From contig NZ_JAPCKI010000019.1 of the NCBI RefSeq assembly GCF_028680575.1, positions 39,924-103,923 of the forward strand: DNA of 64,000 nucleotides, written 5' to 3'. Made by a program: the position numbers and the translations under genes. This document shows, in pieces, positions 56,086-64,000 of this stretch. The stretch is from Acidovorax benzenivorans (GTDB lineage Bacteria; Pseudomonadota; Gammaproteobacteria; Burkholderiales; Burkholderiaceae_C). A model generated the notes under the pieces. That model did no database searches and was not told the DNA's origin. It saw only the letters and a list, made by a program, of their open reading frames with translations. The stretch's first letter is position 1. The number at the start of each line of letters is the position of its first letter.

Positions 56086-56589
56086 ATGCGCACCGCCAAA
56101 ACTTTGCTGATCGTTTACCACTCACACACCGGCGGCACCCGCCAGATGGTGGACGCTGCCTGCGTCGGCGCTGCAGCGGCCGACAGTGGTGTGGTGGTGC
56201 GACTGCTGGCCGCGCCCCACGCCCAAGCCGCAGACGTGCTGGCAGCTGACGGCTACCTATTTGCCACGCCTGAAAACCTGGCGGCTGTCAGCGGCCTGCT
56301 CAAGGACTTTTTTGACCGCACCTACTACAGCGCGCTCGACCACATCAACGGCCGTCCCTACGCCACCCTGGTCTGCGCAGGCAGCGACGGAACCAACGCC
56401 GCCCGCCAAATCGCACGCATCGCCACCGGATGGCGCCTCAAGGCCGTGGCGGACCCGCTCATCGTCTGCACCCACGCGCAAACACCCGAGGCCATCCTGA
56501 CCCCCAAGCAGATTGAACCGGACGACCTGGAGCGCTGCCGGGCGCTGGGTGAAGCCATGGCGGCGGGGTTGGGGATGGGAGTGTTTTAA
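56086..56589 (+). CDS. flavodoxin-like FMN protein
   Basis: 167 aa. The FMN-phosphate loop is VYHSHTGGTRQMV near the N-terminus, followed by DGYLFATPENLAAVSGLLKDFFDRTYY and TLVCAGSDGTNAARQIARIA. This is the flavodoxin-like fold of NAD(P)H-dependent FMN reductases. Partner and substrate are unknown. It is divergent from the diguanylate cyclase gene. Confidence 0.85.
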   Translation: MRTAKTLLIVYHSHTGGTRQMVDAACVGAAAADSGVVVRLLAAPHAQAADVLAADGYLFATPENLAAVSGLLKDFFDRTYYSALDHINGRPYATLVCAGSDGTNAARQIARIATGWRLKAVADPLIVCTHAQTPEAILTPKQIEPDDLERCRALGEAMAAGLGMGVF

Positions 56590-56665
56590 GACGCCGTTCT
56601 GGATGAAGCAAGCGCTCCAGGCCAAGTTTTCGAGGCGCGCAGACAACCTGCCGCCGAGCAAACCC

Positions 56666-57280
56666 CTAGACCGGATCGCGGTGAACAGCAGCCGCCGCCC
56701 GGGCTTGCGCGTGCAACTTGGCCAGGAAAGCCCTGTCAAGCCATAACCACAACATGACTGGAGCCAGTGCAGTGAATATGAACAGGTTGAAATGATAGAA
56801 AAACGCCACCCCATCGGCGACCCACTCCGGCGCGCGGGTCTGAGCTAAAACTTCGGGACCGGCCCTGTTGAAGACATCGTTGCACCATTGCAAACCAACG
56901 TTGATTGCCTGGATGGGCAGCATGGCTAAAGAACCGATGAGCAGCTTGGTCCCCCAGCCTTTTGGCAGCGACGCTATCACCAATGCCCAAAAAATCACGA
57001 TGCCGTAACCCCAGAGACGGTAATCCACCATCGGTGCGAGCTTGCCTGAACGGTATTGGCCGTTTTGTACAGAAACCACCTTGAGCGCGGTGTTCAATAC
57101 ACCCACCGACTCCTTGGTGTCATAACTTTGCACCCATGGGAAAGTCATGGTGGCGGCCTCGCCAGCCATGAAAAACACGGGCTTGGCGAGCTGCGGCGCG
57201 AAGTAGTACCACACCGGCATGAGACACAGCAGGCTGACGATAGCCGCCAGCAGGAAACGCCCGACCGAACTAAGCTGCAT
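56666..57280 (-). CDS. exosortase H-associated membrane protein
   Basis: 204 aa from ATG 57280 with about four to five hydrophobic segments (FLLAAIVSLLCLMPVWYYF at the N-terminus; GIVIFWALVIASLP; LLIGSLAMLPIQAINVG; FNLFIFTALAPVMLWLWL). Its pairing with the exosortase gene, overlapping by 11 bases, fits the membrane protein encoded with exosortase H. It should help process IPTLxxWG-CTERM proteins, none of which is in this window. Role in the complex is unknown. Confidence 0.75.
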   Translation of the reverse strand: MQLSSVGRFLLAAIVSLLCLMPVWYYFAPQLAKPVFFMAGEAATMTFPWVQSYDTKESVGVLNTALKVVSVQNGQYRSGKLAPMVDYRLWGYGIVIFWALVIASLPKGWGTKLLIGSLAMLPIQAINVGLQWCNDVFNRAGPEVLAQTRAPEWVADGVAFFYHFNLFIFTALAPVMLWLWLDRAFLAKLHAQARAAAAVHRDPV

Positions 57281-57785
57281 GGTTGACCGCAGGTGAAGAC
57301 GAAGGTTGTTGTTTGGCGATCCAGCGGATCCACAGCATCCAGACCACGAGCACATCCAGCATGATGAGCGCCTGCCAGAGGTACAAGTGGGCGAACTCAA
57401 ACACCGTCATGTTCCACTTGCCCAGGTAATACAGGCTGATGATGCGCAACAGATTGACGACCTGCACGGCCGCAATGCCTATCCCAATGCCGACAAGCTT
57501 GTGTTTCCACCGGGACGGAAAGGCCATCATGCCTGCGATCAGGATGATCGCTGCTTCCACACCATTGCAGCCTGCCTCTATGGACACCGCAAATCCCGTG
57601 GCCTTACTCATGAGGATGCGGCCATGGTGCACCACATCTGCGTCGAGCGGACTCATCAGCGCCGCGCTGGCACTGGCCAGGAGGCCGGTCCAGGGTTGAA
57701 TGGCAACGCGTTGCACATCGTCGAGCATGTCAATGCGAAAAAGAACCGCCAAGACTGCGAGAAAAATGAGAAAAAATCTGACCAT
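57270..57785 (-). CDS. xrtH: exosortase H (XrtH)
   Basis: 171 aa membrane protease/transpeptidase. The catalytic Cys73 (EAGCNGVEA), Arg114 (NLLRIISLYYLG) and His133 (EFAHLYLWQ) are in the usual order on separate helices. The short length and the partner gene match exosortase H, which is thought to recognise a C-terminal IPTLxxWG sorting signal. A start at 57818 is also possible. Bases 57786-57994 upstream hold no gene I can support. Confidence 0.82.
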   Translation of the reverse strand: MVRFFLIFLAVLAVLFRIDMLDDVQRVAIQPWTGLLASASAALMSPLDADVVHHGRILMSKATGFAVSIEAGCNGVEAAIILIAGMMAFPSRWKHKLVGIGIGIAAVQVVNLLRIISLYYLGKWNMTVFEFAHLYLWQALIMLDVLVVWMLWIRWIAKQQPSSSPAVNHAA

Positions 57786-57994
57786 GGAAAGATAAGAGCA
57801 AGCCAACAAAGCGCTCACCGTTCATGCGGCGGCGGCAACAGAGCGGATGCAGAAATTCAGGATGTGCCGGTGCAATACAAACGGCGATAAACAGAATATC
57901 AGAAGCACCCTAAAAACGTAGCCACTATTTGCGCAAGCGCAGTTGATTCAGCAGCGCCTTCACGTGCAGTTTTCAGTTCAGAAATTTTTAAACG

Positions 57995-58963
57995 TCAAGG
58001 CTGAGACATTGGCAGGTGCGGAGCGGCATACACCAGCACCTTCAGCGCCCGCTGCGGGTCCACATCGTCAAACACCGCCGGGTTTTGCACGCGTTCGACA
58101 AAACGCAGCTCGGGCGCCAGCTCTTGCATCTGGTCCTGCAAAAAGGCCAAGCCCAGCTCGGGCGCATTGAGGCACAGCAGTGCATGGCCGCCGGGGGCCA
58201 GCAGGTCGGGCAGGCGGCGCATCAGGCGGGCGTAGTCCTTGGTGGCCACGAAGCTGCCCTTTTGGTAGCTGGGCGGGTCCACGATGACCAGGCCGTAGGG
58301 GCCGCTGCGGTTGATCTTGCCCCAGCTGCTGAAGATGTCGTGCGGCAAGAAGGTGGCGCCCGAGGTGATGCCGTTGAGCTGGTGGTTTTGCTGACCGATG
58401 CCGATGGCGCCGTGGCTCATGTCCACATTGACCACCTGCCTGGCGCCCGCCTGCAGCGCCACCACCGAAAACGCGCAGGTGTAGGCAAACAGGTTCAGCA
58501 CTTTGAGGCCATAGCGGTCGGCACTGCGCGCGGCAACGTAGTCATGCACCCACCGGCGGCCCGCCGCCATGTCCAGGAACAGGCCGTGGTTCTGGCTGCG
58601 CAGCACGTGTACGCGGTAGCGCAAACCCGCTTCGGTGACCACATGCGGGTCAGGCACGGCGCCTGCCATCAGGCGCGTTTCGCTGCGGCCCTCGATGCGT
58701 AACGCCTCGCCCCGGTGCTGGAATACCCAGTGAAGCGCTTCGCCCGCCGAGGCGATCTGCCCCCAGCGGGCCTGCAGCGCGGCGCCCACGGTGGACAGTT
58801 CCTCTTCGGTGGCGGGCGCAAAACTGGTCAGCACAAACACGGGCGGGTAGGCATCCAGCACCCACTGCTCCGCACCTGGATGCAACCCGCCCCGGCCATG
58901 GAAGATGCGCCGCGCATCGGTGGGCAGGGTCATGGCGGCAATGGCGTCGAGCAGGGCTTGCAT
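57995..58963 (-). CDS. class I SAM-dependent RNA methyltransferase (RlmI-like)
   Basis: 322 aa. A SAM-binding fold with VLNLFAYTCAFSV (motif I), VVNVDMSH, and the catalytic-type DPPSYQKGSF motif, as in the 23S rRNA cytosine methyltransferase family. EAGLRYRVHVLRSQNHGLFLDM precedes it. The exact RNA target is not settled by sequence. ATG 58963 was chosen over 59011 because GGAAG lies upstream, although at 13 bases. Confidence 0.82.
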   Translation of the reverse strand: MQALLDAIAAMTLPTDARRIFHGRGGLHPGAEQWVLDAYPPVFVLTSFAPATEEELSTVGAALQARWGQIASAGEALHWVFQHRGEALRIEGRSETRLMAGAVPDPHVVTEAGLRYRVHVLRSQNHGLFLDMAAGRRWVHDYVAARSADRYGLKVLNLFAYTCAFSVVALQAGARQVVNVDMSHGAIGIGQQNHQLNGITSGATFLPHDIFSSWGKINRSGPYGLVIVDPPSYQKGSFVATKDYARLMRRLPDLLAPGGHALLCLNAPELGLAFLQDQMQELAPELRFVERVQNPAVFDDVDPQRALKVLVYAAPHLPMSQP

Positions 58964-59112
58964 GCAGAAAAAGGCTTCCAGTGAGAGCGAAAGGGATAAA
59001 AACGGCACCATGCGCTAGTCGGCCATGGCTGAGTAGCTATTTATTTAATAGCACCCGGGGATTATCGCAGGCAGCCTGGCGCAGCACTGCTGACACCAGC
59101 GACACCAGGGGC

Positions 59113-59742
59113 TCAGGCGATGCCGCGCAGCGCCAAGGCCACATGCTGCAGCAGCATGATGGTCTTGCCGTCTTGAATCGTGCCGCTGGCAATGCCCGCC
59201 AGGGCGTCGACCAGCGGCATCTCGATGACCTCGATGTCCTCGCCCTCGTTCACCAGACCGCCTCCGGCCCGCACGCGGTCCTGCGGCTCGTACTCGGCAA
59301 TGAAGAAGTGCAGCTTTTCCGTGACGGAGCCTGGGCTCATGTACGCCTCGAACACCTTGCGGGGCTGGCGCACGCGGTAGCCGGTTTCCTCCTCGGCCTC
59401 GCGGCGGATGCAGGTTTCGGGGTCGTCCCCGTCGAGCAGGCCCGCGCAGGCTTCGACCAGCAGGCCATCGGCGCACCCGTTGAGAAAAGCCGGCAGGCGG
59501 AACTGGCGCGTGAGCACCACGGTGCTCCGATGCGGGTCAAACAACAGCAGCGCCGCGCCGTTGCCCCGGTCATAGGCCTCGCGGGTCAGCGTCTGCCATT
59601 GGCCGTCGCGCCGGCGCAGCGAGCAGGTGACCTTGCGCAGCACGTACCAATGGTCTGACAGCACTTGCACATCCAGCAGCTTCACATGCTCGGTGCGGGC
59701 GTTCAGCTCGGCAACGGGTACATCGGGCACGGGGCGGCTCAT
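59113..59742 (-). CDS. NudK-like Nudix hydrolase
   Basis: 209 aa. The Nudix box is at about 101-123 (GLLDGDDPETCIRREAEEE, then TGY), with the spacing of the GDP-mannose pyrophosphatase NudK type. It should hydrolyse nucleoside diphosphate sugars or ADP-ribose. LTRQFRLPAFLNGCADG and EAYMSPGSVTEKLHFFIAEYEP are typical of the family. Divergent from the DeoR regulator gene. Confidence 0.88.
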   Translation of the reverse strand: MSRPVPDVPVAELNARTEHVKLLDVQVLSDHWYVLRKVTCSLRRRDGQWQTLTREAYDRGNGAALLLFDPHRSTVVLTRQFRLPAFLNGCADGLLVEACAGLLDGDDPETCIRREAEEETGYRVRQPRKVFEAYMSPGSVTEKLHFFIAEYEPQDRVRAGGGLVNEGEDIEVIEMPLVDALAGIASGTIQDGKTIMLLQHVALALRGIA

Positions 59743-59842
59743 GCGAGAAGCCCCTCAAGCTCGCTTTGAAGGTGGCGCGCGGAAAGCGTCGGCAGGGAAG
59801 CTTGTTTATCAAGTGGTAAGTACATGGTTTTGACAATCTCCA

Positions 59843-59882
59843 TTTGCGCAATATCATGCACAAACATGCAATTTCGCGCAAT
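59843..59882. promoter_or_regulatory. candidate operator before the DeoR-family gene
   Basis: TTTGCGCAAT and TTTCGCGCAAT flank two copies of CATGCA (59855-59860 and 59865-59870), within 60 bases upstream of the DeoR start and between two divergent genes. Repeats of this kind are usual for DeoR-family sites. Confidence 0.4.
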
Positions 59883-59900
59883 CACCATCTATCGCCTTCC

Positions 59901-60662
59901 ATGCTGACCACCCAACGCAAACAGCTCCTGCTCGGCCGCCTGCGGCAGGACGGCCAGATCGTGGCCAAGGCTTTCAGCGAGGAGCTGGGCATTTCGGAAG
60001 ACACCGTGCGGCGCGACCTGCGCGAACTGGCCGCCGAAGGCCGCTTGCAGCGTGTGCATGGCGGCGCCCTGCCCGCCTCGGCCGCCGTGGGCAATCTGCA
60101 GGCGCGCGAGCAACTGGCCCCCGAGGACAAACGCGCCCTGGGTCGCGCCGGGGCCGCTCTGGTGTTGCCCGGCCAGGTGGTGATCCTGGACGGAGGCACC
60201 ACCTCGCTACAGGTGGTGCAGCACCTGCCATTGGACTTGCGCGCCACCGTGGTCACGCACAGCCCAGCAGTGGCCGTGGCGCTGGCCGGGCACACGCAGA
60301 TCGAGGTACTGATGCTGGGCGGCCGGTTGTTCCGCCATTCCATGGTGAACGTGGGCGCAAGTGTGGTGGAGGCCGCAGCCCAGCTGCGGGCCGACCTGTA
60401 CCTGATGGGCGTGACCGGCGTGCATGCCGAGGCAGGCCTGACCACGGGAGACTTTGAAGAAGCCGCCGTCAAGCGCGCCCTGCACCAGCGCGCCGCAGAG
60501 ACAGTGGTGCTGGCATCGCTCGACAAGCTGGGTGCCGCCTCGCCGTTCAGCGTGGCCCCCTTGCGCGAACTGGCCGCGCTGGTGGTGCCCGCCGCCACGC
60601 CGCAGGCGCTGCGCAAGCAGCTGCGGGCGGGTGGAGCCAAGGTGGAGGTCGCTGCGGGTTGA
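59901..60662 (+). CDS. DeoR-family transcriptional regulator
   Basis: 253 aa. N-terminal helix-turn-helix (IVAKAFSEELGISEDTVRRDLRELAAEGRLQRVHGGAL) and a C-terminal sugar-phosphate-sensing domain (VILDGGTTSLQVVQHLP; VMLGG-like LMLGGRLF). Such proteins control sugar or nucleoside use. No sugar operon is adjacent; the divergent NudK-like gene is the only obvious target. The start at 59901 places the family's MLTTQRKQ at the N-terminus. Confidence 0.9.
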   Translation: MLTTQRKQLLLGRLRQDGQIVAKAFSEELGISEDTVRRDLRELAAEGRLQRVHGGALPASAAVGNLQAREQLAPEDKRALGRAGAALVLPGQVVILDGGTTSLQVVQHLPLDLRATVVTHSPAVAVALAGHTQIEVLMLGGRLFRHSMVNVGASVVEAAAQLRADLYLMGVTGVHAEAGLTTGDFEEAAVKRALHQRAAETVVLASLDKLGAASPFSVAPLRELAALVVPAATPQALRKQLRAGGAKVEVAAG

Positions 60663-61568
60663 TCAGCGCAGCCCAGCCTCCGCGCCTTGGCGCAGGTGCG
60701 CGACCAGCGCCGCTGCAAACCCGGACAGCACCGCGTCTTTGCGCACACAGATTTGCAGATCGCGCTGCGCCCAGGGCTCGTCCAGCTCGACCACCACCGG
60801 GGGCTCGGTCAGCCCCGCCACCTGCAGGGCCGCGCCACGGGGCACCAGGCCAATGCCTACGCCCGCGCCCACCATGCGGCACACAGCCTCGAAGCTGCGG
60901 ACCTGGATGCGCACGTCCAGGTGCCGCCCCAGCGCGGCGGCCGCGTTCATCGTGAAGGTATGGATGGCCGAGCCCGCGTGCAGCATGACAAAGGCATGGT
61001 CCAGCACTTCGGCAAACCCCACGTGGTCGCGCCCCGCCAGCGCATGGCCTGCGGGCACGATGAGCACCAGGCGGTCCTGCCGGTAGGGCACCAGATCCAC
61101 CCCCGCGCCCGTGCCGCTGTCGGCTAGCACGCCCACCTCAATCTCGCCATTGGCCACGGCCACCACGATCTCCGCGCTGGTGCGCTCCTCCAGGCTCACG
61201 CTGACCTGGGGGTGCCGCTTCAAAAACCCGGCCAGGTCGTCGGGCAGAAAGGTGTGGGTTGCGTGTGTATTGGCCCACAGGCTCACATGGCCGCGAATGC
61301 CGGTGGCAAACGGCGAGAGGTTGGCGTGCATCTGCTCGATGCTGGCCAGCACCTGGCGGGCGTTGCGCAGCAGGGCCTCACCCGCACGCGTCAGTGCCAA
61401 GCCCCGCGTCTGGCGGTCGAACAGCGAGGTGTTCAGCGCCTCCTCCAGCCGCCGCAGTCGGTGGCTGGCCGACGACGGCGCCAGGTAGGCACGCGCAGCG
61501 CCGCGCGTGAGATTGCGCTCTTCGGCAATGGCGACAAAAAGGCGCAGGTCGGTCAGGTCGTAGTGCAA
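60663..61568 (-). CDS. LysR-family regulator
   Basis: 301 aa. N-terminal helix-turn-helix (DLRLFVAIAEERNLTRGAARAYLAPSSASHRLRRLEEAL) and a periplasmic-binding-like effector domain. The start is a TTG at 61568, supported by AAGGAG 8 bases upstream; no ATG is better placed. It is divergent from the EamA permease gene and most likely controls it. Confidence 0.9.
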   Translation of the reverse strand: MHYDLTDLRLFVAIAEERNLTRGAARAYLAPSSASHRLRRLEEALNTSLFDRQTRGLALTRAGEALLRNARQVLASIEQMHANLSPFATGIRGHVSLWANTHATHTFLPDDLAGFLKRHPQVSVSLEERTSAEIVVAVANGEIEVGVLADSGTGAGVDLVPYRQDRLVLIVPAGHALAGRDHVGFAEVLDHAFVMLHAGSAIHTFTMNAAAALGRHLDVRIQVRSFEAVCRMVGAGVGIGLVPRGAALQVAGLTEPPVVVELDEPWAQRDLQICVRKDAVLSGFAAALVAHLRQGAEAGLR

Positions 61569-61717
61569 GGCGGGCTCCTTGCGTTCGTCAAATACGAATG
61601 CATGGTTGCAGGATCAGCAATTGTGCCCCGCAACATACAAGAGCAGGATGCCCACCCTATCGACAAAAAGCACACAAATCGTTCGGCTTGACCGCACGAA
61701 ATGCATTACCCCACCAC

Positions 61718-62701
61718 ATGCCCTGGAAAAACTGGTCCTCCGAACGCCTTGGTCTTGCCCTCGCCATCCTGGCGGCGCTGGGCTTCTCCTTCAAAGCCAT
61801 CTTTGTGAAGCTGGCCTACGCCGTCCCCCAGGCCGTGCCGGTGGATTCCGTCACCCTGCTGTGCCTGCGCATGGCGTTTTCCGTGCCCGTGTTCGCCTGG
61901 GTGGGCTGGCGCGCCAGCCGCACCCTGGCCCCGCTGGCCGGGCGCGACTGGCTGGCCATCATGGCTCTGGGCCTGCTGGGCTACTACGGCGCAAGCATCC
62001 TCGACTTCATCGGCCTGCAGTACATCACCGCCAGCCTGGAGCGGCTGATCCTTTTCACCTACCCCACACTCACCATCCTGATCGGCGTGCTGTTCATGGG
62101 CAAACGGGCATCCCGGCGCGAGATGGGGGCGCTGCTGCTGTCCTACGCGGGCATTGGCCTGGCCTTTGCGCACGACCTGCATGTGGCGGGCGACACGCAG
62201 GCCGTGCTGATCGGGGCGGGCTTCGTGTTCGGCTCGGCCGTCTCGTATGCGTTCTACCAGGCGGGCAGCGAGCCCGCCATCCGGCGCATGGGCGCGGCCC
62301 GCTTTACGGCGTTGGCGATGCTGGTCTCCACCGGTGCCACGCTGCTGCATTTTGTGGTGTCGCAGCCTGCTAGCGCACTGGTGCAGCCCGCCCCGGTCTA
62401 TCTGCATGCGCTGGGCATGGCCGTCTTCTCGACCGTGCTGCCCGTGTTCATGACCTCGGCCGCCATCCGCCGCATTGGGGCTACCAAGACCGCGCTCGTC
62501 GGCACACTGGGGCCCATCCTCACCATCTTTTTTGGCGTCTGGCTGCTGGATGAGCCGTTGACCTGGTGGCAGATGGGCGGCGCAGCGCTGGTGCTGGCGG
62601 GGGTGATGCTGATCAGCAAACGGGGCGCCCCGGCGGTGCGCCGCCCGTCAGAGGGAGCGTCTTCACCCGCATCCGTTGAACCCGGCGCCAGATCGGCCTG
62701 A
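61718..62701 (+). CDS. EamA/DMT-family permease
   Basis: 327 aa with ten hydrophobic segments in two EamA repeats (LALAILAALGFSFKAIFVKLAY first; ATKTALVGTLGPILTIFFGVWLL last). It probably exports a small metabolite, with the divergent LysR protein as its regulator. The C-terminal ~30 residues are a polar tail. This is the second EamA permease in the window; the two are not close copies by eye. Confidence 0.87.
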   Translation: MPWKNWSSERLGLALAILAALGFSFKAIFVKLAYAVPQAVPVDSVTLLCLRMAFSVPVFAWVGWRASRTLAPLAGRDWLAIMALGLLGYYGASILDFIGLQYITASLERLILFTYPTLTILIGVLFMGKRASRREMGALLLSYAGIGLAFAHDLHVAGDTQAVLIGAGFVFGSAVSYAFYQAGSEPAIRRMGAARFTALAMLVSTGATLLHFVVSQPASALVQPAPVYLHALGMAVFSTVLPVFMTSAAIRRIGATKTALVGTLGPILTIFFGVWLLDEPLTWWQMGGAALVLAGVMLISKRGAPAVRRPSEGASSPASVEPGARSA

Positions 62702-62756
62702 CCCCGCGCGGTGGTGGGCCCCAAGGGGGTGGTGCAAACATCTCTCCAGCCATTGC

Positions 62757-63164
62757 CTATGCCGCAAACATGGCGCCCACCTGCGGCAACCAGGCTTGGC
62801 GTTTGGTATCGGTGGCGTGGCTGACGGGCGACAAGGCCACCCATTGCACCTTGCGCACGCCACATTTGCGCAGCGTGCCTCGCACCAGGGCGCGCTGCAC
62901 AGCGCCGCCATACAGCCAGCGGTAAGCACACTTGGGCGTGTTCATCGTGGTCACGATCACCGCGCGCTCGATAGGGGTCAAACGGCCCTCGACACCGCGT
63001 TTTGAGGGTTTGTAGGCCCAACCGTTGGTGAAGACCTTGTCGAGAAAGCCCTTGAGCAGCGCGGGCATCGCCTCCCACCAGATCGGAAAGATAAAGACGA
63101 GTTGCTGGGCCACATCGATGCCCATCTGGCCGAACGGCACGGCCGAGTCCGCGCTACCAGGCAC
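62757..63164 (-). pseudogene. 5'-truncated NAD(P)H oxidoreductase (flavodoxin-like fold)
   Basis: 135 aa remain. LVFIFPIWWEAMPALLKGFLDKVFTNGWAY and VIVTTMNTPKCAYRWLYGG are characteristic of the C-terminal two thirds of this ~190-200-aa quinone/NAD(P)H reductase family. The N-terminal strand and FMN-binding loop, usually starting YAHPNPKSFN, are absent and upstream bases code for nothing like it. The cut is near 63165, at the border of a lower-GC segment. It is likely non-functional. Confidence 0.75.
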
Positions 63165-63549
63165 GCATACACGGCTAGGTCAGCACCCCGCATGACGGGG
63201 TCAAAAGCTGGAGGAGCAGAACCCGGTGCCGAGTGCCGCGCTGGCTAGGGGCTACCGATTTGTGCACCCGCGACTGAACGGCGCTGGCTGAGCTTGCAGG
63301 GACGCAAACCTACGCAACAAGATTCGGCGAAGAAACACTAAAAACAGGTTCTAGCGCTTATTAGCAAAGCGCCAATAGCTATAAATACAGTAGCATCCTC
63401 GAGTCGCTGTGTCTGCTGTGCAGCGAATGCCGACATGCGCTCTGCGTCGTTGAACGCGTACTATCGGCCAGAAGCGGACACAGGAAGCTAAGACTAGCGG
63501 TCACTCAAAGTCGGTCAGGTAGTAAACGAGGCTTCTAGGCCCTATCTAC
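63165..63549. other. gene-free stretch with lower GC
   Basis: No reading frame with a recognisable product was found. GC is visibly lower than elsewhere. The only structure is a palindromic element copy at 63345-63395. It borders the truncated oxidoreductase gene, so it may mark an old insertion or deletion. Confidence 0.6.
63345..63395 (+). repeat. dispersed palindromic element, copy 8 (orientation A, 5' part weak)
   Basis: CTAGCGCTTATTAGCAAAGCGC followed by AATAGCTATAAATACAGTAGCA in two pieces: core arms AGCGCTT (63353-63359) and AAGCGC (63367-63372). The TTTGA end is not clear. It lies in the gene-free stretch. Confidence 0.6.
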
Positions 63550-63870
63550 TCAACTCTCTCGCCTCTCCCATATTTCGTGATCGACATAAGAGAAAGTCAC
63601 ACCTGCACGACCAGTCTTTGGTGAAGGCATGAACTGGTATTTCACGACCCGGCCGGATGACCAATAGGTCGAAAAGCTCAAACGGTTTTGCTCTGGACTC
63701 CAACGTACGTCAGACACTTCGGGGACCTCCCCGTCGTACTTGTCCGAAACAGCAACATCCGGTTTTCCGTCATGGAAATCAATCTGAATCTCGATATCAG
63801 AAAAGCCGTCACAGCACTTCCAAATCCCGACCAATGGGTGACGGGTGTTGAGGTCAAGGATGTTGGTCAT
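63550..63870 (-). CDS. orphan hypothetical protein
   Basis: 106 aa from ATG 63870. No signal peptide or membrane segment. The core HPLVGIWKCCDGFSDIEIQIDF and YWSSGRVVKYQFMPSPKTGRA suggests a small beta-sandwich, lipocalin-like by eye only. Codon use and GC are lower than in the rest of the window, so it may be an acquired gene. No ribosome site is clear. Bases 63871-64000 hold nothing I can support. Confidence 0.5.
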   Translation of the reverse strand: MTNILDLNTRHPLVGIWKCCDGFSDIEIQIDFHDGKPDVAVSDKYDGEVPEVSDVRWSPEQNRLSFSTYWSSGRVVKYQFMPSPKTGRAGVTFSYVDHEIWERRES

Positions 63871-64000
63871 GATCTTGTTAGTGCCAGTGCAAACGTGAGC
63901 AGCAGTGCCAGTCGAACATTGACCAGGGGCTGGAGCTGGTTCCATTAGAAGCCAGCTGTGGATAACTATAGGTTGGATGCTTCGGTAGGTCCTCCTTTTT

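Noticed and set aside
55972..56121. Longer N-terminus for the GGDEF cyclase
   Set aside because: The added residues precede the membrane helix, lack a ribosome site and would overlap the start of the divergent flavodoxin-like gene.
59036..59060. TAGCTATTTATTTAATAGCA as another copy of the palindromic element
   Set aside because: Only one end resembles the element and there is no core hairpin or TTTGA end.

Overview
The window is a 64 kb piece of a GC-rich chromosome. Its gene content points to a betaproteobacterium of the family Comamonadaceae, close to Acidovorax: tripartite-tricarboxylate (Bug) binding protein, propionyl-CoA synthetase, an exosortase H pair, a pcm-rhodanese-tolC-waaA gene order and a dense set of alkylation-repair genes. 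The genus is an inference from family knowledge, not from a database search. No rRNA, tRNA, CRISPR array, insertion sequence or prophage was recognised. About 60 protein genes cover nearly all of the window. Most are housekeeping or ordinary accessory genes; the last ~900 bases are lower in GC and look disturbed.

Layout. 0.2-6.6 kb: a minus-strand, zur-headed metal operon (zur, LolD-like ATPase, FtsX-like permease, small His/Cys periplasmic protein, DUF3299 protein, DUF2946-like protein, ZnuD-like TonB receptor). 6.7-8.0 kb: lipoprotein and msrA. 8.1-15.8 kb: TetR-controlled RND efflux operon with an isoaspartate methyltransferase-like gene, a rhodanese and a TolC channel. 15.9-19.5 kb: phosphomannomutase, nitrilase-like gene and waaA (cell-envelope sugars). 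19.6-22.8 kb: Ada/AlkA fusion, ogt and an EamA permease. 22.9-26.8 kb: five-PAS GGDEF-EAL protein. 27.3-35.4 kb: prpE, chrA, an isochorismatase-family hydrolase, an AMP/thymidine phosphorylase with a PRPP-synthetase-like partner, and a PQQ sugar dehydrogenase. 35.5-38.4 kb: NlpC/P60 peptidase, cyclase-like protein and small membrane proteins. 38.5-43.0 kb: tannase-like esterase, Bug protein, DUF3237 protein and a LuxR regulator. 43.1-46.8 kb: PepSY protein, cytochrome b561, two-component system and a possible outer-membrane barrel. 46.8-53.1 kb: SNF2 helicase, then ada, a 2OG-Fe(II) oxygenase, alkB and an EVE-domain gene. 53.2-57.8 kb: Cache-PAS-GGDEF cyclase, flavoprotein and exosortase H pair. 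58-62.7 kb: RNA methyltransferase, NudK-like hydrolase, DeoR, and LysR with EamA. 62.8-64 kb: a 5'-truncated oxidoreductase and an orphan ORF.

The most unusual signal is a dispersed ~60-bp palindromic element, seen seven to eight times. Orientation A begins TTTGA, contains a hairpin whose core is AGCGCTT/AAGCGCT, and ends GCTAT-AAA. Its arms co-vary between copies. Most copies sit at gene ends, but some form protein sequence: an in-frame insert in WaaA, the signal-peptide core of the PQQ sugar dehydrogenase, the C-terminus of the zur-operon ATPase and the C-terminus of the Ada/AlkA fusion. Other leads are the zur operon, the AMP-phosphorylase/PRPP-synthetase pair, the unexplained oxygenase between ada and alkB, and a class III cyclase-like protein with a Lys where the catalytic Arg should be.
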